Source: Rickettsiales bacterium
GTDB taxonomy: Bacteria; Pseudomonadota; Alphaproteobacteria; Rickettsiales; UBA1997
NCBI GenBank assembly: GCA_031255235.1
Contig: JAIRSX010000089.1
Span: forward strand, 1-6,523
Reading direction: 5' to 3'
DNA: 6,523 nucleotides
Of this stretch, positions 1-5,055 are shown piece by piece. The notes under the pieces were generated by a model. It was not told the origin of the DNA. It saw only the letters and a program-made list of their open reading frames with translations, and made no database searches. Position 1 is the stretch's first letter. The number at the start of each line of letters is the position of its first letter. The translations under genes were made by a program, and so were the position numbers.

Positions 1-120
1 AAAAGGCAAAAGAAATACATGATTCACGATGAATCAAACGAAATCAAAGTTGGTGACACAATAAACATCCAAGAAACAAAACCAATATCTAAAAGAAAGA
101 AATGGAAAGTCGTTGTATAG
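1..120 (+). CDS. rpsQ: 30S ribosomal protein S17, C-terminal part (truncated by window edge)
   Basis: Frame 1 is open from the first base and ends at TAG 118-120, giving 39 residues. S17 is a small OB-fold protein that binds 16S rRNA early in 30S assembly. The visible part carries the S17 C-terminal signature: a basic KKY, then HDESNE, then KVGD (residues 16-19), then ETKPISKRKKWKVV at the end. These match the family's HDE.N..KVGD and E..P.SK.KRW motifs. The N-terminal half lies outside the window. In most bacteria rpsQ closes the S10 gene block and rplN follows within a few bases. Here the next gene, 12 bp downstream on the same strand, is an AlkD-like repair gene. No terminator hairpin lies between them, so co-transcription is possible. 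Confidence 0.93.
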   Translation, partial: KRQKKYMIHDESNEIKVGDTINIQETKPISKRKKWKVVV

Positions 121-132
121 GTTAGCTTTGAA

Positions 133-876
133 ATGATTACAGATATATTGAAGCAAATACATACAGAGATAGAAAGTAATAGAAATGAAAGTAATATTAT
201 TGGGCAGTCTAGTTATTTCAAAGAACCTATAAAGACGTTTGGGTGGAAAGCCACTGATGTTATTAATCTATCGAAAAAATATTATCATAAGGAATGGACT
301 AAAGATGAGGTTTTTGAAATTTGTGAACAGTTGTGGAAAATTGGTTACATGGAACACAATTCAATTGCTATTAAGTGGTGTTGCAGCAGACTTAGAGAAT
401 TTGAGGAGTGTGATTTCAAGATTTTTGAAAAGTGGGTTAAAAATTATGTAACTAATTGGGCAATGTGTGATGGGTTTTGTAATCATTCAGTAGGTGGGTT
501 ACTTATGAAGTATCCTGAATTGGTTAAAGAAATTAAAAAATGGACTTTGAGTGATAATAGGTGGGTGAGAAGAGCAAGTGCCGTAAGTTTTATTATTCCA
601 GCAAAGCAAAAATATTTTGAAGGGGACATATTTGAAATTGCCTCAATTTTATTGGAAGACAAAGATGATATGGTGCAAAAGGGTTATGGATGGATGTTAA
701 AGAGTTTGTCAATGGCTGATTATAATCACAAACTTAAAAAACATATGTCTCAAAAATATCAACAAAAAGTTTTTGATTTTGTCATGAGAAATAAATTTAA
801 AATGCCAAGAACCGCTTTAAGGTATGCAATAGAAAAGTTACCAATTGAAATGAAAAGAGAAGCGATGATAATTTAA
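133..876 (+). CDS. AlkD-like DNA alkylation repair protein (HEAT-like repeat DNA glycosylase family)
   Basis: The 247-residue protein reads as a member of the AlkD family. These are all-helical HEAT-like repeat glycosylases that excise alkylated, often cationic, purines without flipping the base. Visible landmarks are NWAMCD (W109, D113), DNRWVRRAS (141-149, R146/R147), KGYGWMLK (183-190, W187) and a C-terminal PRTALRYAIEKLP (225-237). The W-x3-D pair, the arginine and the late tryptophan match the family's active-site set, and the spacing matches B. cereus AlkD as I remember it, so catalytic activity is plausible. The length is normal for the family. The ATG at 133 has no convincing Shine-Dalgarno sequence; a TAGG lies about 12 nt upstream. 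The gene follows rpsQ by 12 bp and precedes fabZ by 56 bp. A non-catalytic HEAT-repeat relative is less likely because the key residues are kept. Confidence 0.85.
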   Translation: MITDILKQIHTEIESNRNESNIIGQSSYFKEPIKTFGWKATDVINLSKKYYHKEWTKDEVFEICEQLWKIGYMEHNSIAIKWCCSRLREFEECDFKIFEKWVKNYVTNWAMCDGFCNHSVGGLLMKYPELVKEIKKWTLSDNRWVRRASAVSFIIPAKQKYFEGDIFEIASILLEDKDDMVQKGYGWMLKSLSMADYNHKLKKHMSQKYQQKVFDFVMRNKFKMPRTALRYAIEKLPIEMKREAMII

Positions 877-877
877 C

Positions 878-906
878 TTGATTTTTAAAATAATATTATC
901 TATATA
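878..906 (+). promoter_or_regulatory. Possible promoter for fabZ
   Basis: TTGATT (878-883) and TATATA (901-906) are separated by 17 nt, each matching the sigma70 consensus at 4 of 6 positions. They sit in the 56-bp gap between the AlkD-like gene and fabZ. Transcription would start about 20 nt before the fabZ ATG. The region is so AT-rich that chance matches are likely. Confidence 0.25.
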
Positions 907-932
907 ACAACTGTTGATATTAATAATAATTG

Positions 933-1391
933 ATGGCAGAAGTTCTCAGTGTAAATGAAATAAGATCTTATCTACCCCATAGATATCCGTTTTTGTTGGT
1001 GGATAGAATAATAGAGTTTAAATCCAAAGAGTCGGCAACGGGCATTAAAAATGTTACCATAAACGAGGATTTTTTTAATGGACATTTTCCAGATGGTCCT
1101 GTTATGCCTGGTGTTCTGCAAATTGAGGCATTGGCGCAAACTGCCTGTATTCTTGTGATTAAATCATTGGGAGAAAAGGCACCAAAAAATCCAGGTATTT
1201 TGTTTACCACAATCAATAATGTTAAATTTAGAAAACCAGTTGTCCCCGGTGATCAATTGAGACTTCAAGTCAAAATATTGAAGGAAAAGATGGGGATTTA
1301 TGTTATAGAAGGAATTGGTTTGGTTGACGGACAAAAAGTCATAGAATCGGAGTTTTCTGCATTGTTATTTGATAAAGATAAAAAGAATTAA
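933..1391 (+). CDS. fabZ: 3-hydroxyacyl-[acyl-carrier-protein] dehydratase FabZ
   Basis: FabZ dehydrates (3R)-hydroxyacyl-ACP to trans-2-enoyl-ACP in the cytoplasmic type II fatty-acid synthesis cycle. From the ATG at 933 it is 152 residues, a normal single hot-dog domain. The sequence shows LPHRYPFLLVDR (14-25), NVTINEDFF (40-48) and GHFPDGPVMPGVLQIEALAQ (50-69). The last contains the catalytic histidine (H51) and glutamate (E65). KFRKPVVPGDQL follows in the second half, as in the family. The TTG at 930 could add one residue, but the ATG is preferred. No Shine-Dalgarno sequence precedes either codon. The usual lpxD/lpxA neighbours are absent. The gene converges with the methyltransferase on the minus strand, and the two share four bases at their ends. 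Confidence 0.96.
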   Translation: MAEVLSVNEIRSYLPHRYPFLLVDRIIEFKSKESATGIKNVTINEDFFNGHFPDGPVMPGVLQIEALAQTACILVIKSLGEKAPKNPGILFTTINNVKFRKPVVPGDQLRLQVKILKEKMGIYVIEGIGLVDGQKVIESEFSALLFDKDKKN

Positions 1392-1993
1392 TTTTTAATG
1401 TAACTAAACAGATGGGTTTCACCCCAGGCAACTTTCACTAATTTGTGATCCAGTAATTCGAAGTGTGGAGATTTTATTTGATGTATCAAAGATAAAATCA
1501 ATGTGTCTTTTTTTAGGTTTTCGAATTTTGCTTCCATTTCATTTCTTAAGTGTTCGTCTTTTGTTGGGCAACAGAATAGGATAACGTCTGCCTCACTGAA
1601 ATCAACATTTAAAATATCGTCTTTTATAAAAGTCACACCTTTGCTTTCATTCATTCTTTTTTTGGCAATTAAAGAAGTCTGATAAAGCGTTTCCATGATC
1701 TCAATACCAACAGATTTTTCAAAACCTGCCAAATATGCACCTATTACGGCATTACCAATTCCGCTGCCTAAATCGTAAAAAACCTTAGATTTTTGAATAT
1801 ATTTATCTGTGGGAGGTAGCACGAATAGAGCATATAATAAACCTAATGGAACTTCACCATACAAAATATCTTTAAAAATTGGTTCCTGTTTTTCCCTTTT
1901 TTCTTTTTCTAATAGAGAGATAGTGTAGCCGTTTAGTCCATCAAAAATCTGCTTATAAACTGTCTCAACTTTGTCATATTTATTCAACTTCAC
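1388..1993 (-). CDS. SAM-dependent methyltransferase with DOT1-like signature
   Basis: This 201-residue class I methyltransferase resembles the DOT1 (histone-lysine methyltransferase) fold in sequence order. It has YGEV (45-48), the SAM-binding motif VFYDLGSGIGN (71-81), an acidic post-strand residue in VGIEIM (E98), KDDIL (124-128), the strand ADVILFCCPT (135-144) where DOT1 has its NNF-type motif, the LKKDTLILS strand (160-168), and a C-terminal VAWGETHLFSYI (188-199) resembling the DOT1 V.W......Y ending. Eukaryotic DOT1 methylates histone H3K79; the substrate here is unknown and may be a protein or small molecule. The start is GTG at 1993, with AGGA about 20 nt upstream, too far to be a good ribosome binding site. 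A generic methyltransferase with the same motif I is the alternative. Confidence 0.72.
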   Translation of the reverse strand: MKLNKYDKVETVYKQIFDGLNGYTISLLEKEKREKQEPIFKDILYGEVPLGLLYALFVLPPTDKYIQKSKVFYDLGSGIGNAVIGAYLAGFEKSVGIEIMETLYQTSLIAKKRMNESKGVTFIKDDILNVDFSEADVILFCCPTKDEHLRNEMEAKFENLKKDTLILSLIHQIKSPHFELLDHKLVKVAWGETHLFSYIKN

Positions 1994-2120
1994 AGAGCAA
2001 TGAATATCTGTCCTATAAAAAATTTCAAATAAATATTTAGATTTGATGTTTTTGTTGCAAATATGAGGTCTCTTTTAGATGATATGGGATAGTTAAAATA
2101 CAAATGAAAGATATTCGTAA

Positions 2121-2126
2121 TATAAT
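2121..2126 (+). promoter_or_regulatory. Candidate -10 box for mraZ
   Basis: A perfect TATAAT lies about 105 bp before the mraZ start, just ahead of the repeat array. The best -35 at suitable spacing is AATACA (2097-2102, 18-nt spacer), which is weak. A TTGACA at 2127-2132 has no good -10 at normal spacing: CATAAT at 2156-2161 is 23 nt away. The start site would be near 2133, placing the repeats inside the transcribed leader. Confidence 0.3.
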
Positions 2127-2154
2127 TTGACATTCCAAAGAAATACATTAAAAC

Positions 2155-2180
2155 CCATAATATACCATAAAACACCATAA
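2155..2180. promoter_or_regulatory. Triple CCATAA direct repeat at 10-bp period, probable MraZ operator
   Basis: Three identical CCATAA hexamers sit at 2155-2160, 2165-2170 and 2175-2180, a period of exactly 10 bp. They end 51 bp before the mraZ start codon. A degenerate fourth copy, ACATTA, lies in phase at 2145-2150. On the other strand they read TTATGG. Known MraZ boxes, such as TGGGN-N5 repeats in E. coli and AAAGTG-type repeats in Mycoplasma, are direct repeats with this helical period in front of mraZ, where MraZ regulates its own transcription. The hexamer differs from both known forms, so the assignment rests on position, copy number and spacing. Confidence 0.55.
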
Positions 2181-2231
2181 AGTGTAAAAAGGAAATAGAC
2201 GGGTGGTAAAAAGAAGGAATTAAAAGGAAAA

Positions 2232-2675
2232 GTGGGATTATTTATTGGAAATTTCGAGTTTAAAGTAGATAGCAAGGGTAGAGTTTCTGTCCCTTCCACC
2301 TTCCGTGATTCTTTAAAAAGTGGTAAGTTTGCTGGTGCTGTTTTGTATCAATCAATAAATAATAATTGTTTGGAAGGAAGCAGTTATGAAAGATTAGAAA
2401 AAATCAGTGAGATCATAGACAACATGGATGATACACCAGAAAAAGATGCCTATCTTCGCACAATTTTAGGTGGGGCATCGCAACTTTCTTTTGATGATGC
2501 TGGTAGGATTATCTTGCCAGATAGTTTGAGAAAGTCTGTAAAAATTACAGAAAAAGTTGTGTTTGTTGGTAAAGGGCAGACTTTTGAGGTATGGGAGCCT
2601 CAGGAGTATTTGAAAGAATCTAATAAATCAAAGGAGCTTGTCAAAAACAAACCTTTATCAATAAAGAGGCAATAA
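2232..2675 (+). CDS. mraZ: Transcriptional regulator MraZ
   Basis: MraZ is a ring-forming DNA-binding protein with two SpoVT-AbrB (double-psi beta barrel half) repeats. It regulates the division and cell wall (dcw) cluster and its own gene. The 147-residue product has both diagnostic DxxxR motifs: DSKGR (13-17), followed by VSVPSTFRD, and DDAGR (88-92... counting D88 as first), followed by IILPDSLR. The C-terminal tail after about residue 125 is lysine-rich and variable. The start is GTG at 2232. An AAGGA ends only 3 nt before it and another ends 13 nt before it, so the ribosome site is imperfect, but the start fits the family's N-terminus. The normal neighbour rsmH (mraW) and the rest of the dcw cluster are absent; the next gene is rsmI after a 288-bp gap. 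The last codons are duplicated just downstream. Confidence 0.95.
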   Translation: MGLFIGNFEFKVDSKGRVSVPSTFRDSLKSGKFAGAVLYQSINNNCLEGSSYERLEKISEIIDNMDDTPEKDAYLRTILGGASQLSFDDAGRIILPDSLRKSVKITEKVVFVGKGQTFEVWEPQEYLKESNKSKELVKNKPLSIKRQ

Positions 2676-2717
2676 AACGTTTTGGGAAAACAAAAGAGGC
2701 AATAAAGCATTTTGGGA
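2663..2717 (+). repeat. Short tandem duplication of the mraZ 3' end (two copies, 30-bp period)
   Basis: The 25 bases 2663-2687 recur at 2693-2717 with two mismatches. The first copy covers the last mraZ codons, the TAA stop and the following bases; the second lies wholly downstream and repeats the TAA in the same frame. Each copy ends in TTTTGGGA or its equivalent. The period is a multiple of three, so a read-through product would stay in frame only to the second TAA. Confidence 0.75.
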
Positions 2718-2755
2718 TTAGTTAGTCTTGGGAGATTTCTAACCTGCTTTATTGC
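2699..2755. other. Long-range inverted repeat downstream of mraZ
   Basis: GCAATAAAGCA (2699-2709) is perfectly complementary to TGCTTTATTGC (2745-2755), an 11-bp stem enclosing 35 nt. Inside it GTTAG (2721-2725) can pair with CTAAC (2739-2743). In RNA this would be a nested stem-loop in the mraZ 3' region. No uridine run follows, so it is not a classical terminator. It could be an mRNA-stabilising structure, a protein site or a small RNA segment. Otherwise I see no gene in 2676-2963. Confidence 0.4.
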
Positions 2756-2944
2756 TGTGCGTAGGATAACACTTATTTTAAGTAAAACAAATTTTTTATT
2801 CAAGCTATGTTTTCTTTCGTTAGCTGTGGAGTTAATCTTTGGAAAATAACGATTCATTGTGATGAAGTTTTATTAAAATAAAAGAGAGAATTCTCCTGCG
2901 TAAAATAGAAAATTATTTGATTTCTTTCTGTTTTTGTTTCTTAT

Positions 2945-2953
2945 TGTTATAAA
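2945..2953 (+). promoter_or_regulatory. Extended -10 promoter candidate for rsmI
   Basis: TG-T-TATAAA (TG at 2945-2946, TATAAA at 2948-2953) fits the extended -10 form TGnTATAAT with one mismatch and needs no strong -35. None is visible at 17 nt. Transcription would begin about 2960, leaving only a few bases before the ATG at 2964. Confidence 0.3.
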
Positions 2954-2963
2954 AAGATTTTTA

Positions 2964-3764
2964 ATGTACATAATTTCGACTCCCATTGGCAATAAAGATG
3001 ATATAACTATAAGGGCACTGACCACAATTAGAGATATGGATTACATTTTTTGTGAAGATACGAGATATACAAATAAATTATTGGAACAGCATGGGATTAA
3101 AAAATCTTTGTTTGTCTATAATGATTTTTCGAGTGACAAAGAGCGACAAAAAATTATAAAACTACTGCTGGAAAACAAAAAAGTTGGTTTAGTTAGTGAT
3201 GCTGGAACTCCTTTAATTAGCGATCCCGGCTATAAATTGGTTAAAGAATGCAGAAAGCACAACATCAAGACTTATGCTATCTGCGGTGCATCTGCTGTTT
3301 TGGTGAGTTTAGTTGTTAGTGGAATGCCAACCGACAAATTTTTGTTTTATGGTTTTGTTGAAAAAAAAGAATTAGAACAATTAAAGTATAGGAACGAGAC
3401 TGTCATTTTATATGAAAGTCCTAAAAGGATTTTATTTTTATTGCAAGACATTTTAAGTATTATTGGAAATATTGAAGTATGTGTTTGTAGGGAACTTACA
3501 AAGATTCACGAAGAGGTCAAAAATGGAAGTTGTAGTGAAATTTTAGAGTATTTTAAGAATAATCCACAGAATATAAAAGGAGAATTTGTAATTTTATTGA
3601 AAAATAATTTAGAAAAGACTTCTTTCGATAAAGAAAAAGTTTTATATGCAAATAGTGTATTATCAGAGTTTTTAAAACCGAAAGAAATTACTGATTTTAT
3701 TGTAAAAATTGGAATTGCTGGTAATAAAAAAGAAGTTTATAATCTAATAAATTTGATCCAGTAA
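2964..3764 (+). CDS. rsmI: 16S rRNA (cytidine(1402)-2'-O)-methyltransferase RsmI
   Basis: RsmI uses SAM to methylate the 2'-OH of C1402 in the 30S decoding centre. From the ATG at 2964 the protein has 266 residues. It shows the tetrapyrrole-methylase-like core: STPIGN (5-10), CEDTR (30-34), LVSDAGTPLISDPGY (76-90), SGMPTDKFLFYGF (119-131), ILYESPKR (148-155), CRELTK (175-180) and KGEFVI (205-210). A short C-terminal helical part follows, somewhat shorter than in many homologues of about 280-290 residues. The PGPSA loop of most homologues reads CGASA (108-112). An upstream TTG at 2934 would add ten hydrophobic residues not seen in the family, so it is rejected as start. There is no Shine-Dalgarno sequence. 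Confidence 0.96.
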   Translation: MYIISTPIGNKDDITIRALTTIRDMDYIFCEDTRYTNKLLEQHGIKKSLFVYNDFSSDKERQKIIKLLLENKKVGLVSDAGTPLISDPGYKLVKECRKHNIKTYAICGASAVLVSLVVSGMPTDKFLFYGFVEKKELEQLKYRNETVILYESPKRILFLLQDILSIIGNIEVCVCRELTKIHEEVKNGSCSEILEYFKNNPQNIKGEFVILLKNNLEKTSFDKEKVLYANSVLSEFLKPKEITDFIVKIGIAGNKKEVYNLINLIQ

Positions 3765-3819
3765 AAAATATCGAATATACTACCGTCCAATGATTAGGAG
3801 TTTTTCTTTTTCATCCATG

Positions 3820-3848
3820 TTGTCGTCCCTTAAATAGGGCGTTATAAT
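3820..3848 (+). promoter_or_regulatory. Probable sigma70-type promoter for serC
   Basis: TTGTCG (3820-3825, 4 of 6 matches) is followed after exactly 17 nt by a perfect TATAAT (3843-3848). Start would be near 3855, giving a 5' leader of about 66 nt. It is the best promoter in the window. An inverted repeat with CCCT and AGGG arms (3827-3830, 3836-3839) lies in the spacer between the boxes. Confidence 0.55.
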
Positions 3849-3854
3849 CTTTCG

Positions 3855-3871
3855 GTTATTTTTGAAATAAC
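3855..3871. promoter_or_regulatory. Inverted repeat at the predicted serC start site
   Basis: GTTATTT (3855-3861) and AAATAAC (3865-3871) are perfect 7-bp inverted arms around TTG. The element begins at the predicted +1 of the serC promoter. It could be an operator for a dimeric repressor or a short hairpin at the 5' end of the mRNA. Confidence 0.4.
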
Positions 3872-3920
3872 TACTTATATTAAAGCAATAGCGATAATAT
3901 AAAAAATAAAATATCAATAA

Positions 3921-4967
3921 ATGAGAGGAAGTATGGGGAACCAATATAGTTGTGGTCCATGTAAAAAGAGGGATGGATGGAATGTAAATGTTTTGAAAAA
4001 TGCTTTGGTTGGTAGAAGTTATCGTGCCAAGGATTGTAAAGAGAGAATAAATGAAGTTTTACAATTACAAAGAGAGTTATTAAAACTTCCAAGTGATTAT
4101 AAAATTGCTATTATTTTAGGTAGTGATACAGCAGCAGTTGAAAGTGCTCTATGGAATCTACTTGGTTGCAATAAAATTGATGTTGTTGTCCATGATGCTT
4201 TTAGTCAAAAATGGTATAATGATATTGCCAATAATTTGAAACTTGAATGCAATAAATTTAATAGTAGTGAAGGTGTAAATAGCGATAACGATATTGTTTT
4301 CACTTACAATGGAACTACGAGTGGCAAATGTATTGGTAATTTGAATTTTATTGAAGGGGATAGAAAAGGAATAGTGATTTGTGATGCCACATCAGCTGCT
4401 TTTGCTTACGATATTGATTGGACTAAAATTGATGTATTTACTTATAGTTGGCAAAAGACACTTGGAGGTGAAGCAGGGCATGGGGTAATAGTTGTTTCTC
4501 CACGAGTTTTTGAACGACTTGAAAAGTACAGACCAGATAGACCAATTCCACTTTTTATGGATTTAAGAAATGAGGCATTATTTAAAGGTGATTCAATAAA
4601 TACTTTATCTATGCTTTGTATTGAGGATGTGAAAGATGCTTTGTTATATATGAGGACAATTGATCCGATAAAAAAGACAGAGGAAAATGCCAAGTTTGTA
4701 TATGATTTTCTTGATAAGAGTGAGATTCTACAAGCAGTGATACAAGACAAAAATATAAGAAGTAAAACGTCAATAACTTTCACTACCGAACGAACGGAGG
4801 TAGTTGAGGACGTTTATAGAGTTATGGCGGAAAAAAAACTCGCTTTGGACATCAAAAACTATAAGAATGAACCAATTGGATTTAGAATTTGGACGGGTCC
4901 TACTATTGATATAAAGGATTTAAAAAATATGATGGTGGAACTTGAAAAAACAATAAGGACATTATGA
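3921..4967 (+). CDS. serC: Phosphoserine aminotransferase (alphaproteobacterial/Methanosarcina-type SerC)
   Basis: SerC is a PLP-dependent class V aminotransferase that converts 3-phosphohydroxypyruvate and glutamate to phosphoserine and 2-oxoglutarate, step two of serine synthesis. The 348-residue product matches the divergent SerC group known from Alphaproteobacteria and Methanosarcina rather than the E. coli form. It has SCGPCKKRDGW (10-20), GRSYRAK (31-37), GSDTAAVESALW (67-78), TYNGTTSG (128-135), CDATSAAFAYDIDW (154-167), and the PLP-binding lysine K179 in SWQKTLGGEAGHG (176-188). NTLSMLCIED, IRSKTS and FRIWTGPT follow in the C-terminal domain. The longest reading starts at ATG 3921. 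ATG 3933, preceded by GAGGAAG, is at least as likely and fits the family's N-terminus equally well. serA follows after 88 bp on the same strand. Confidence 0.94.
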   Translation: MRGSMGNQYSCGPCKKRDGWNVNVLKNALVGRSYRAKDCKERINEVLQLQRELLKLPSDYKIAIILGSDTAAVESALWNLLGCNKIDVVVHDAFSQKWYNDIANNLKLECNKFNSSEGVNSDNDIVFTYNGTTSGKCIGNLNFIEGDRKGIVICDATSAAFAYDIDWTKIDVFTYSWQKTLGGEAGHGVIVVSPRVFERLEKYRPDRPIPLFMDLRNEALFKGDSINTLSMLCIEDVKDALLYMRTIDPIKKTEENAKFVYDFLDKSEILQAVIQDKNIRSKTSITFTTERTEVVEDVYRVMAEKKLALDIKNYKNEPIGFRIWTGPTIDIKDLKNMMVELEKTIRTL

Positions 4968-5044
4968 TGAATTTATGTTTAATTAGTCAGTATTTTCACT
5001 CCTCCAAGAAAACAGCATTTATGTTTTTAGATTTGTTTAATTAA

Positions 5045-5050
5045 AAAGGA
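5045..5050 (+). promoter_or_regulatory. Ribosome binding site of serA
   Basis: AAAGGA ends 5 nt before the serA ATG. It is the clearest Shine-Dalgarno sequence in the window and supports the start at 5056. Confidence 0.7.
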
Positions 5051-5055
5051 AATAT

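Noticed and set aside
1990..2178. Minus-strand 62-codon ORF whose stop overlaps the methyltransferase GTG (GTGA)
   Set aside because: The overlap looks like translational coupling, but there is no ribosome site. The peptide is an unrecognisable hydrophobic string from AT-rich DNA, and it covers the promoter and repeat array of mraZ.
2093..2299. Minus-strand 68-codon ORF across the mraZ start
   Set aside because: It overlaps the certain mraZ N-terminus antisense and the repeat array, and shows no family features.
2600..2857. Minus-strand 85-codon ORF over the mraZ tail and spacer
   Set aside because: It begins in non-coding DNA, is largely antisense to mraZ and to the duplicated segment, and has no recognisable motif or ribosome site.
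2885..2896. GAGAATTCTC palindrome before rsmI
   Set aside because: It is a single 10-bp palindrome with no second copy, no placement relative to a promoter and no hairpin loop, so chance is sufficient.
2934..2963. Upstream TTG start for rsmI
   Set aside because: The ten added residues are not part of the family, whose proteins begin just before the TPIGN motif. ATG 2964 fits.
4442..4783. Minus-strand 113-codon ORF inside serC
   Set aside because: It is antisense to well-conserved SerC motifs including the PLP lysine region, and is a shadow of that gene.
5008..5028. AAAACA/TGTTTT hairpin followed by T residues between serC and serA
   Set aside because: The six-bp stem has one G-C pair and only one further T after it. 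It is too weak to call a terminator, and it sits between two genes of one pathway.
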